A DNA stretch of 7,875 bases from NCBI GenBank assembly GCA_030751755.1, contig JASMFO010000056.1, forward strand, positions 1 to 7,875, given 5' to 3'. The translations under genes and the position numbers were made by a program. Source of the stretch: Candidatus Woesearchaeota archaeon. GTDB lineage: Archaea > Nanobdellota > Nanobdellia > Woesearchaeales > GW2011-AR4. Positions 1 through 5,718 of the stretch are shown here, piece by piece; the first letter of the stretch is position 1; every line of letters begins with the position of its first letter. The notes beneath the pieces are model-generated. The model searched no databases. It was not told where the DNA came from and saw only the letters and a list, made by a program, of their open reading frames with translations.

Positions 1-594
1 GAATCTGAAGATTTAACAGATGAAGAAGCTGATTCTATACTAGCAGATTTGGATGCAAAAATTTCTGAAATAAATGATGCAAAAGCAGAAGTTGAGGCAG
101 CAGCAACCAAAGAAGAAATAAGGGCAGCAGCCAAAAAAATAAAAGCAGCATGGAAAAGAATTAAGGTAAAGGCAGAACAGCATGCAAGAGATGTTGTTAA
201 TGGAAAAGTAAGAATCATATTAAAGAAAAGCGAGCAATTAGAGAAAAAACTGGATAGAATTCTTGCAGAAATGGAAGAAAAAGGAATTGAAGTAGAAGGT
301 ATTGATGGTAAAATAACTGTATTTAGTGAAAAAGTAGCTGAAGCAAGAGAAAAGCTTAAGCAATCTGAAGAAAAGTTCAAGGAAGTAAAAGCAACTGATG
401 CTAATGAGAATAAAAAATCTTTGTTAGAAGAGGCAAAATCCTTAGCAAGAGAAGCTCATAACAGTCTAAAAGAAGCACATGATATTCTAAAAGAGATAAC
501 AATGGAAATAAAAGCAGCTTACAAAGAAGCTGATTTTGAAGAAGAAGATGAAGACGAGTTAGTAGAAGTAGGGGAAGAAGAGGAAAATGAATAA
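1..594 (+). CDS. Charged coiled-coil protein, 5' end outside window
   Basis: The frame is open from the first base, so the gene begins upstream; 197 residues are visible. A TTG at position 49 could be read as a start, but the frame continues in the same style before it, so I treat this as a 5'-partial gene. The visible protein is almost entirely alpha-helical and rich in Ala, Glu and Lys, with heptad-like spacing typical of coiled coils. It has a short Gly-containing break near residues 97-106 (about positions 289-318). It ends in a strongly acidic tail of Glu and Asp (positions 535-591). The first visible residues contain ADSILADLD (positions 28-54), closely resembling VDSILADIE at the end of the next protein. 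The stop codon overlaps the start of the lipoprotein gene by 8 bases, so the two are probably co-transcribed. I do not recognise the family. By analogy with its neighbour it may be an exported or lipid-anchored surface protein, but its N-terminus is not visible, so this is inference. Confidence 0.8.
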   Translation, partial: ESEDLTDEEADSILADLDAKISEINDAKAEVEAAATKEEIRAAAKKIKAAWKRIKVKAEQHARDVVNGKVRIILKKSEQLEKKLDRILAEMEEKGIEVEGIDGKITVFSEKVAEAREKLKQSEEKFKEVKATDANENKKSLLEEAKSLAREAHNSLKEAHDILKEITMEIKAAYKEADFEEEDEDELVEVGEEEENE

Positions 595-823
595 AAAACT
601 ATGCATCGCATTAATAATGTTGGCACTGGTTTTAGTAGTAAGTTGTGCTCCAGCACCTACTGCACCAGAAGCACCAGTTGAAGTTCCTACAGAAACAACA
701 GGAGAAGCTTCCGTAGATGAGGTTGCAACAGATATTTCTGATGCTGTTGATATAGGTGATGCTCTTGATGCATCCGAATTAGATGATGTAGACAGTATCC
801 TTGCAGACATAGAAAACATTTAA
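587..823 (+). CDS. Small acidic lipoprotein
   Basis: This encodes 78 residues. The N-terminus is a classic lipoprotein signal: MNKK, a hydrophobic stretch to about residue 18, then a lipobox VVSC with Cys20 as the predicted lipidated residue. The mature part begins with an Ala/Pro/Glu/Thr-rich linker (residues 21-40), suited to an extended spacer at the cell surface. It continues with an acidic tail containing a six-residue near-repeat (ISDAVD, IGDALD) and ends in DSILADIENI. The start overlaps the upstream stop by 8 bases, and a purine-rich AGAGG (579-583) sits 3 bases before the ATG, so translational coupling to the upstream gene is likely. The tail motif is shared with the upstream coiled-coil protein. 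I do not know a function. The protein is probably anchored on the outer face of the membrane, with the acidic tail as a possible interaction segment. The signal peptide and lipobox are seen directly; the role is unknown. Confidence 0.8.
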   Translation: MNKKLCIALIMLALVLVVSCAPAPTAPEAPVEVPTETTGEASVDEVATDISDAVDIGDALDASELDDVDSILADIENI

Positions 824-830
824 TTAACAA

Positions 831-840
831 TTTTTAAATA
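831..840 (+). promoter_or_regulatory. TATA box for rtcA
   Basis: The AT-rich element tttttaaata is centred about 27 bases upstream of the rtcA ATG. That is the archaeal TATA-to-start-site distance, so the transcript should start at or next to the ATG (leaderless). No Shine-Dalgarno sequence is present before the ATG, which agrees. Confidence 0.55.
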
Positions 841-862
841 ATAAGCTTAATTCTTTGTTTTT

Positions 863-1957
863 ATGATTGAATTGGATGGTTCATATGGAGAAGCAGGCGG
901 CTCTATAGCAAGAATAGCACTAGCCTTATCAACCATTACCCAGCAGCCCTTTGAGATAGCAAACATAAGAAAAAACAGGCCACAGCCAGGCCTGAAAAAT
1001 CAGCATTTGTTCTGTATCAAAGCTCTGGAAAAATTATGTAATGCAAAAACAGAAGGAGCTCAATTAGGTTCTACATCCTTAAAATACATTCCTGGAAAAA
1101 TAGAAGGAAAAACGATAGACATAGATATACAAACTGCTGGCTCTATCCCTTTATTCCTGCAAGCAGTTTTATTGCCATCAATGTTTGCAAATAAAACAGT
1201 AAAATTAAACATTATTGGCGGCACGGATTCGAAATGGGCGGCACCTATAGACTATTTTAAAGAAGTCTTTTTACCTCAATTACAAAAATATGCAGATATA
1301 GAATGCAAGTTGGTTAAACGCGGCTATTATCCCAAAGGGAACGGTAATGTACAGCTAAAAATCAATCCAATATACAAAATTTCTGATTTTAATTGTTTTG
1401 ATGATTTTTTAAAAAATTTAAAAGAGAATGCACCAAAAATAAATTTAACAGAGCAAGGTCATTTAATTCAAATAAAAGGCATTTCTCATGCTTCCTCGGA
1501 TTTGCAGAATGCACAAGTTTCTGAAAGACAAGCAAAAATAGCTGAGATGGGTCTAAAGCATTATAATTGCCCAATAAATATACAAATACAATATAATGAA
1601 ACGCTGTCAACAGGCTCTGGAATTACCTTATGGGCCATTTTTTCATTAAAACAAGATGAAATTGATATTAAAAATCCAATAAGGCTTGGTGCAGATTCAC
1701 TGGGAGAAAGAGGAAAAAAAGCAGAAATTGTCGGTAAGGAAGCAGCCCAAAACATAATCAAAGAGATAGAAAGCCGCGCACCAGTAGATATGCATCTTGC
1801 TGACCAAATTCTAAAATTCATGGCTTTGATTTCCAATAGTAAAATCAAAACATCAAAAATAACAAACCACACTAGAACTAATATTTACACAATAGAAAAA
1901 TTTCTGGGTAAAGCATTTTCAACTGACGAAATCAATAATATTATTTCTACAACTTAA
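863..1957 (+). CDS. rtcA: RNA 3'-terminal phosphate cyclase
   Basis: The 364-residue protein is typical in length for RtcA. This family uses ATP, through a covalent enzyme-AMP intermediate, to convert RNA 3'-phosphate ends to 2',3'-cyclic phosphates; it acts in the cytoplasm in RNA end processing and repair. Visible family motifs are DGSYGEAGG (residues 5-13), NIRKNRPQPGLKNQH (34-48), TAGSIPLFLQ (91-100), GGTDSKWAAP (119-128), RGYYPKGNG (153-161), GSGITLWA (251-258) and APVDMHLADQ (306-315). His311 in the last motif aligns with the nucleotidylated active-site histidine known from E. coli RtcA. The C-terminal HTRTNIYTIEKFLG (336-349) is also typical. One oddity is the glycine-rich loop near the N-terminus, which reads GEAGGSIAR where most family members have GEGGGQILR; the Glu and Arg are kept. 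The gene has its own TATA box and is probably leaderless. The ATG start places the conserved DGS motif at residue 5, as expected. No RtcB or other repair partner lies in the window. Confidence 0.95.
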   Translation: MIELDGSYGEAGGSIARIALALSTITQQPFEIANIRKNRPQPGLKNQHLFCIKALEKLCNAKTEGAQLGSTSLKYIPGKIEGKTIDIDIQTAGSIPLFLQAVLLPSMFANKTVKLNIIGGTDSKWAAPIDYFKEVFLPQLQKYADIECKLVKRGYYPKGNGNVQLKINPIYKISDFNCFDDFLKNLKENAPKINLTEQGHLIQIKGISHASSDLQNAQVSERQAKIAEMGLKHYNCPINIQIQYNETLSTGSGITLWAIFSLKQDEIDIKNPIRLGADSLGERGKKAEIVGKEAAQNIIKEIESRAPVDMHLADQILKFMALISNSKIKTSKITNHTRTNIYTIEKFLGKAFSTDEINNIISTT

Positions 1958-1991
1958 TTATTAAAAATAAGAACAACTTTGCAAACAATAA

Positions 1992-2002
1992 CCTTTATAA
2001 AT
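1992..2002 (+). promoter_or_regulatory. TATA box for zinc-ribbon gene
   Basis: The sequence ctttataaata is centred about 26-27 bases before the ATG at 2024, predicting a leaderless transcript. It lies inside the in-frame extension that would follow from a TTG start at 1979, which argues for the ATG at 2024 as the true start. Confidence 0.65.
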
Positions 2003-2023
2003 AAAACACCAATTCTAAAAACC

Positions 2024-2200
2024 ATGCCAAATGAAAAATTAGTATGCTCATCATGCAAGAAAAACATTGCAAATACAAGAGGTACTGCTGTATTTAACTG
2101 TCCTAATTGCAACAAGCAAGAAATTGTAAGATGCATACATTGCAGGGAAATAGCAGCTAAATATGTATGTCAAATGTGCAAATTTGAAGGGCCCAACTAG
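2024..2200 (+). CDS. Zinc-ribbon microprotein (HVO_2753-like)
   Basis: This 58-residue protein has four CxxC knuckles: Cys8-Cys11, Cys26-Cys29, Cys37-Cys40 and Cys49-Cys52, ending in FEGPN. The pattern and length match the small archaeal zinc-finger family whose Haloferax member is HVO_2753, in which the four CxxC motifs form zinc-binding sites. A Haloferax deletion is reported to affect swarming and biofilm formation. Family members are commonly annotated as zinc-ribbon RNA-binding proteins, but the RNA target is not established. I chose the ATG at 2024 because it gives the family length and lies the right distance from a TATA box; a TTG at 1979 would add 15 residues with no family support. 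The aEF1B gene follows after 184 bases, with its own promoter. The pairing with aEF1B is also known in Haloferax, which supports the assignment and hints at a translation-related role. Confidence 0.9.
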   Translation: MPNEKLVCSSCKKNIANTRGTAVFNCPNCNKQEIVRCIHCREIAAKYVCQMCKFEGPN

Positions 2201-2330
2201 ATTTCTTTGTAATTAGAAAATCATAATTTGATAGTTGAAACACTAATGGGGTGATTTGAATACTAAATAATTTAAAATATTTAATGAGCATATTAAACTT
2301 ATTGATTGTAAAAGAAAAAGATTAGAAAGA

Positions 2331-2346
2331 ATGATTTATTAATCAT
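2331..2346 (+). repeat. Short inverted repeat upstream of aEF1B promoter
   Basis: The sequence atgatt-tatt-aatcat is a perfect 6-base inverted repeat with a 4-base spacer, ending 5 bases before the aEF1B TATA box. It could be a small operator, but in sequence this AT-rich a chance match is quite possible. The rest of the 184-base gap between 2201 and 2384 shows no gene, no RNA fold I can support, and only a 13-codon AUG-initiated frame that I consider noise. Confidence 0.2.
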
Positions 2347-2351
2347 AAGTA

Positions 2352-2360
2352 TTATAAATA
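2352..2360 (+). promoter_or_regulatory. TATA box for aEF1B gene
   Basis: The sequence ttataaata is centred about 29 bases upstream of the aEF1B ATG, giving a predicted start site at or a few bases before the ATG. No ribosome-binding sequence is seen between them. Confidence 0.6.
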
Positions 2361-2384
2361 AAAATATATTTCCCAAAAATTAAA

Positions 2385-2663
2385 ATGGCTCAGGTAGTTG
2401 TAACATTAAAAATTATGCCGAAAAGCCCGGAAGTGGATTTGGGCAATATTGAAGGTGAGGCAAAAACAAAAATCATTGATTTTTCTCAAACCAAGGAAAT
2501 TAAAACAGAGCAGGAACCAATAGCCTTTGGATTAAAAGCCCTAAAAATAATTTTTGTAATGGATGAAAGCAAAGGCTCAACAGACTCTTTGGAAGAAAGC
2601 ATAAAAACAATTTCCGGCGTTAATTCTGTAGAAACCATTGATGTAAGAAGGGCTATTGGTTAG
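2385..2663 (+). CDS. Elongation factor 1-beta (aEF1B)
   Basis: The 92-residue protein is the normal length for archaeal aEF1B, the small guanine nucleotide exchange factor that recharges elongation factor aEF1A with GTP during translation in the cytoplasm. The sequence follows the family from end to end. It opens with a beta strand (VVVTLKIMPKSPEVDL, residues 4-19). The central EPIAFGLKALKIIFVMDES (44-62) contains the PIAFGLKAL signature, and the end is GVNSVETIDVRRAIG (78-92), matching the usual exit strand and VxRxxG-like tail. The ATG at 2385 is the only sensible start and begins directly at the family N-terminus. The gene follows the zinc-ribbon microprotein gene but seems to have a separate promoter. 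Its 3' end converges on minus-strand material, with a possible hairpin overlapping the stop codon. Confidence 0.95.
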   Translation: MAQVVVTLKIMPKSPEVDLGNIEGEAKTKIIDFSQTKEIKTEQEPIAFGLKALKIIFVMDESKGSTDSLEESIKTISGVNSVETIDVRRAIG

Positions 2664-2686
2664 CTAAACAGCCAATACTTTCTTCT
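2654..2686 (+). terminator. Possible hairpin plus T-rich terminator of aEF1B
   Basis: An 8-base stem (tattggtt with agccaata, including one G-U pair, loop agctaaac) overlaps the aEF1B stop codon. It is followed by a pyrimidine-rich stretch, ctttcttct. It sits where convergent plus- and minus-strand transcription units meet. The stem is weak and the T tract is interrupted, so the call is tentative. Confidence 0.3.
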
Positions 2687-2788
2687 AAGGCCTCAATATC
2701 TTCTCCACCCCCTTTCCAAAAACAAACATAAGAACAACTATAATTAGATATATCAAATTGCTATTAGACTTAATCCCTTCTTTTTCAT
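2685..2788 (-). pseudogene. Possible frameshifted single-span membrane microprotein
   Basis: On the minus strand, an ATG at 2788 preceded by AGAGG (2793-2797) opens MKKKGLSLIAI and hits TGA at 2755-2753. One base back, a second frame runs on from TTG at 2756: IYLIIVVLMFVF, then GKGVEKILRP, ending in TAG at 2687-2685. Joining the two frames by one extra T at the ATTTGA site gives a coherent 34-residue protein: a positive N-terminus, one hydrophobic span, and a basic tail. A TATA-like ttttatatta (2823-2833) lies about 40 bases upstream of the ATG. Options are a sequencing or assembly slip, a decayed gene, a -1 recoding event, or chance. The second frame stays open without an ATG back to 2858, overlapping the end of the trm1 gene. 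I cannot assign a family; a loose resemblance to Sec61-beta-like tails is not convincing. Confidence 0.3.
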
Positions 2789-2833
2789 CCTGCCTCTTTT
2801 TTGTAATATCTTTGCAGCATCTAATATAAAAAT

Positions 2834-3997
2834 TTATTCCCTTAGTAATGTTAAAAAATTATCATAAGGAATATCAGACCTAATCCCGGTACCTAAAAAA
2901 TGAGTGTTGGCAGCTTTAAAACCTTTTTTCTTTATTTTTTTAATAAGCTCTTCTTTTCTCATTATTATTTTTAATTTTCTTTTTTTGGCGATATCATGAA
3001 TATCATAGAATCCAACAGCATTTATTTTAGATTCATCCTTAATAATTTTTAAAAATTTTAATAGTTCGTTATTATTTTGACTATTGTTTAATTTCTTATT
3101 TATTATAGTGTTATTTTCAATTGAATTTCTAGTATTGTCATTTTTATCATTGTAGTTTTTTAATAATGAAGCATACATCCTATTGACTAGCCTGCTGTCA
3201 AATAAACTACCCATCCATAATGGCCCTGCACCATTAAACATTCCATGCTCCAAAGCAATTTCATTGCATAATCTTTTGCCTTTAATGCATTGAAAGAAAA
3301 TCCTGAAATAATGATTCTTGAAATATGAAAATACTGGAAACAATGCCTTCTCATACTGCATTCCAATTAACTGGATTTTTCTTATTAGTATCCTTAATCC
3401 AGTTTCATGCATCAAATAGTTTTTCTTGTTAGAGCTCCAATACTTCCTCACACAAGCCTTAGGGTAGGTGCCAGTTAAAGCAGCAGTATCAGTGTTTGTC
3501 ACAGCCAAAATCCCGTTCCTTGATATCCTTTTTATTGCAGCCTCCAGGTAAGAATTTGAGGTTCCGAATGGGTCAACATCAATATAATCAAAACCTTTGG
3601 AATTTAGTAGGAATAAATTGGCATCTTCATTATGGATACTTATTTTATTATTATTTTTTATAGTATTATTGAGTTTTTTTAATGGTTTATTCATTGTTGC
3701 AAAATTATTGATTTTATTGAGCTTTAAACTATTTTTTATTGACTTTACTGCCTTTTCATCCACATCATTAATAGCTATAGACTTGTACTTTAGCTCCTTG
3801 GAAAACCTTATTGACCTTATCCCGCTTGCAGCTAATGGATCACAAAGATTCATTGGAGAGAATTGTTGCAGTAATAGGATTGTTATATCACGATTTAATT
3901 CCATAACAGGATTGTAAAACACATCCATCTCCTTGGAGATTTTACTGACTTTCTTTATTCTTATAGATGCCTTCCCTTCCCTAATAGTTTCATACAT
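2834..3997 (-). CDS. trm1: tRNA (guanine-26 N2)-dimethyltransferase
   Basis: The 387-residue protein is the usual size for archaeal Trm1, which uses S-adenosylmethionine to form N2,N2-dimethylguanosine at tRNA position 26. The N-terminal TIREGKASI and VFYNPVMELNRD (residues 26-37) are family hallmarks. The Rossmann-type methyltransferase core shows motif I DPLAASGIR (53-61), the acidic strand end INDVD (76-80), motif IV DVDPFG (140-145), and NTDTAALTGTYP (168-179). The C-terminal half has GPLWMGSL (258-265) and ends with the typical HFLGTGIRSD (366-375). Two things are odd. The segment before GPLWMGSL is short and has only Cys237 and Cys244, where many Trm1 proteins carry a CxxC-type cluster. 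Residues 281-310 form an Asn/Lys-rich low-complexity insertion, echoed at 96-118. The ATG start fits the family N-terminus. The gene follows the small secreted-protein gene after 40 bases, with a weak TATA-like element between them. Confidence 0.95.
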   Translation of the reverse strand: MYETIREGKASIRIKKVSKISKEMDVFYNPVMELNRDITILLLQQFSPMNLCDPLAASGIRSIRFSKELKYKSIAINDVDEKAVKSIKNSLKLNKINNFATMNKPLKKLNNTIKNNNKISIHNEDANLFLLNSKGFDYIDVDPFGTSNSYLEAAIKRISRNGILAVTNTDTAALTGTYPKACVRKYWSSNKKNYLMHETGLRILIRKIQLIGMQYEKALFPVFSYFKNHYFRIFFQCIKGKRLCNEIALEHGMFNGAGPLWMGSLFDSRLVNRMYASLLKNYNDKNDNTRNSIENNTIINKKLNNSQNNNELLKFLKIIKDESKINAVGFYDIHDIAKKRKLKIIMRKEELIKKIKKKGFKAANTHFLGTGIRSDIPYDNFLTLLRE

Positions 3998-4017
3998 AGA
4001 AATATAGAATCTTGAAT

Positions 4018-4028
4018 AAAATAAAAGA
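4018..4028 (-). promoter_or_regulatory. Weak TATA-like element for trm1
   Basis: On the minus strand, tcttttatttt is centred about 26 bases before the trm1 ATG, consistent with a leaderless start. It is poorer than the other boxes, so read-through from the upstream secreted-protein gene is equally possible. Confidence 0.35.
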
Positions 4029-4037
4029 CTATCGGAT

Positions 4038-4370
4038 TTAAGCTATGGTAATGTACCTGTGCCTTACATCCCTTACATCATCATTGCTTGCTGTGATTCT
4101 TGCCAAATAAGTTCCAGGCTGTACATCAGCAGTATTCAAGAACAGGAATTTACCATCCACATCCCCATCATTCAGGTCAAAAGAATTTGTCTGGAAAATA
4201 ACGCCCAAATCATAAATAAGAACTCTCACACTTAAGTCATCCAAATCTTCTGCTCCGTCATTGTTAACATTTACATGCACGAACGACATGCCATCACCAT
4301 AATCATAGGTCCTTATAGTACCTATTAATCCGAACACAAGAAACATTACCAACAATATTTGATGACGCAT
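4038..4370 (-). CDS. Small secreted beta-rich protein, unknown family
   Basis: This encodes 110 residues. Residues 1-20 form a signal-peptide-like segment (MRHQ followed by LLVMFLVFGLIG), so the protein is probably exported or held by an N-terminal membrane anchor. The remaining roughly 85 residues alternate short beta strands with acidic turns: FVHVNVNN, LSVRVLIYDLG, a QPGTYLARITASN strand pair, then HRYITIA at the end. This is the layout of a small Ig-like or CARDB-like beta-sandwich, in which a QPGxYxxRI segment commonly forms the penultimate strands. There is no Cys, and no catalytic motif is visible. I recall similar small proteins ending in DVRHRYITI in Woesearchaeota-type genomes, but cannot verify this here. 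The ATG is supported by a Shine-Dalgarno match (4376-4381) and a TATA box (4412-4421). The gene lies between the U32 gene and trm1. It may be a cell-surface or extracellular adhesion-type domain, which is inference from fold style only. Confidence 0.75.
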   Translation of the reverse strand: MRHQILLVMFLVFGLIGTIRTYDYGDGMSFVHVNVNNDGAEDLDDLSVRVLIYDLGVIFQTNSFDLNDGDVDGKFLFLNTADVQPGTYLARITASNDDVRDVRHRYITIA

Positions 4371-4375
4371 TTAAC

Positions 4376-4381
4376 CACCTC
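4376..4381 (-). promoter_or_regulatory. Shine-Dalgarno site of secreted-protein gene
   Basis: On the minus strand the sequence gaggtg lies 5 bases before the ATG and matches the anti-Shine-Dalgarno end of archaeal 16S rRNA (consensus GGAGGTGA). It is the only clear site of this quality in the window that has a leader of its own, and it fixes the start at 4370. Confidence 0.65.
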
Positions 4382-4411
4382 AAAACTGATACTATTGTAG
4401 AATGGTATCTC

Positions 4412-4421
4412 ATATTTAAAG
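4412..4421 (-). promoter_or_regulatory. TATA box for secreted-protein gene
   Basis: Minus-strand ctttaaatat is centred about 46 bases before the ATG. The predicted start site is near 4390, giving a leader of roughly 20 bases that contains the gaggtg ribosome-binding site. It lies about 33 bases past the stop codon of the U32 gene. Confidence 0.5.
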
Positions 4422-4453
4422 ATTTATGTATTGCAGTGTATACTATGGATGAA

Positions 4454-5695
4454 TCAAGCATTTGCGACTGGCTTTATCACATACACTTTATCATTTTTCC
4501 TGGCTTTTTCAGAAACCTTAACAGTTACATGATCCTTCTTTTTAGCTTCTCTAACTTTTTTATCATCCTTGAGAATTGTTTCTGCTTTAGTCTGTACAAC
4601 TCCTGTAGTGGGGCCTGTAATAAGCAAACTGTCTGATTGTTTTAACTTGCCAGCTTCTAAAATTATCTCGGCTACTTGCGGTTTATTGAAATAATTAAAT
4701 ACCTTACCAATATATTGTTTTTTAGTAGTTGCTTTTGAGCCAGAGGTGCCGCTCCACTGCCCCAGTTTTTTCCCAAGATAATAACCATTATCCCAGAATC
4801 CCCTGTTGTAGACGCCCTTTAGCTTTTTTGTCCATCCCTTAATTTTATCTTTTGTATAATTATTTCTATTGATACTTTCTATTGCCTCTTTATAGGCCTT
4901 TGTAACCTCATATACATATTCTGGAGATCTTGCTCTGCCTTCTATCTTAAGTACAGAAACTCCTGCCTTGACTATCTTGTCCAGAAAGCCAATGGTACAC
5001 AGATCTTTTGGGGACATGACATACTTGTTGTCAATAACAAGCTCATTTCCAGTCCCCTCCTCGATTACCTTATAAGAACGCCTGCAGTTTTGCAGGCATG
5101 CTCCTCTGTTGGCAGAGGCATTATATGTCGCAAGACTCATATAGCACTTTCCTGCTATAGAGACGCATAAAGCGCCATGGCAAAACAGCTCGATTTTTAC
5201 GGGTTTTCCACTTGGACCCTTTATTTTTTCCTTCTTTATCTGCTTAACAATACTTTCAATTTGCTTCAATGTCAGCTCCCTTGCCGGGATAATGACATCT
5301 GTAAATTCAGAAAAAAACTTTACAGCCTCAATGTTTGATATATTAAGCTGAGTGGAGCTATGGGCTTCCAGCCCAATGTATTTTGCATACATCATAGCAG
5401 CAATATCGCTTACAATGACAGCATTCACTCCGGATTTTTTTGCCCTGTTGCATACTCTCTTCATTATGCTCATATCAGAGTCATACAATATGGTGTTTAA
5501 GGCAAGGTATGATTTGACATTATTCTTTTTACAAATTGCTGCAACTTTTTCTAAATCCTTAAACTTGAAATTTGCAGACCTGGCCCTCATGTTAAGTTTT
5601 CCCACTCCAAAATACACAGAATCTGCTCCAGCCTTTGTTGCTGCTTGTAGCGCTTCAAAAGACCCTGCGGGCGCCATTATTTCTACATTCGACAT
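4454..5695 (-). CDS. U32 family protein (TrhP/RlhA/UbiU-like)
   Basis: The 413-residue protein has the hallmarks of family U32: an N-terminal MAPAGSFEALQAA (residues 7-19), GADSVYFG (23-30), LNMRARSANF (34-43), and the U32 signature region IELFCHGALCVSI (168-180) with ANRGACLQNCRRSY (195-208). Residues 1 to about 310 should form the TIM-barrel-like catalytic domain. The remainder, from about 325, is strand-rich and fits the U32 C-terminal beta-barrel domain. Although annotated as peptidases, characterised bacterial relatives are hydroxylases: TrhP (tRNA uridine-34), RlhA (23S rRNA) and UbiU/UbiV (ubiquinone pathway, with an iron-sulfur cluster held by four Cys). Here Cys177, Cys184, Cys200 and Cys233 have similar spacing to the UbiU cluster ligands; Cys172 and Cys204 are additional. 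A role in RNA modification would suit the neighbourhood, but the substrate is inferred. The ATG directly precedes the conserved N-terminal motif. The gene is divergent from the aIF5B gene. Confidence 0.9.
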   Translation of the reverse strand: MSNVEIMAPAGSFEALQAATKAGADSVYFGVGKLNMRARSANFKFKDLEKVAAICKKNNVKSYLALNTILYDSDMSIMKRVCNRAKKSGVNAVIVSDIAAMMYAKYIGLEAHSSTQLNISNIEAVKFFSEFTDVIIPARELTLKQIESIVKQIKKEKIKGPSGKPVKIELFCHGALCVSIAGKCYMSLATYNASANRGACLQNCRRSYKVIEEGTGNELVIDNKYVMSPKDLCTIGFLDKIVKAGVSVLKIEGRARSPEYVYEVTKAYKEAIESINRNNYTKDKIKGWTKKLKGVYNRGFWDNGYYLGKKLGQWSGTSGSKATTKKQYIGKVFNYFNKPQVAEIILEAGKLKQSDSLLITGPTTGVVQTKAETILKDDKKVREAKKKDHVTVKVSEKARKNDKVYVIKPVANA

Positions 5696-5718
5696 TTTAG
5701 GAAGGTATGTTGATGGGG

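Noticed and set aside
49..51. TTG as the true start of the first coiled-coil gene
   Set aside because: The frame is open and of the same acidic, helical style back to the first base, including most of the shared DSILAD motif, so the gene most likely begins upstream.
559..819. Ser/Thr-rich minus-strand frame opposite the lipoprotein gene
   Set aside because: It is the antisense image of the acidic Asp/Glu/Ala-rich lipoprotein, which has a clear signal peptide and lipobox.
1979..2023. TTG-initiated 15-residue extension of the zinc-ribbon protein
   Set aside because: It runs through the TATA box, and the ATG at 2024 gives the family length and a correct promoter distance.
2685..2858. Sec61-beta (SecG-like) gene downstream of trm1
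   Set aside because: A GIK followed by a hydrophobic span is suggestive, but the spacing to any aromatic lead-in and the lack of an intact start in that frame make the assignment unsafe; it is kept only as an unassigned membrane microprotein.
3597..3917. 106-residue plus-strand reading frame inside trm1
   Set aside because: It is antisense to the conserved methyltransferase motifs and owes its Leu/Phe/Ser-rich content to the AT-rich, Lys/Asn-rich gene opposite.
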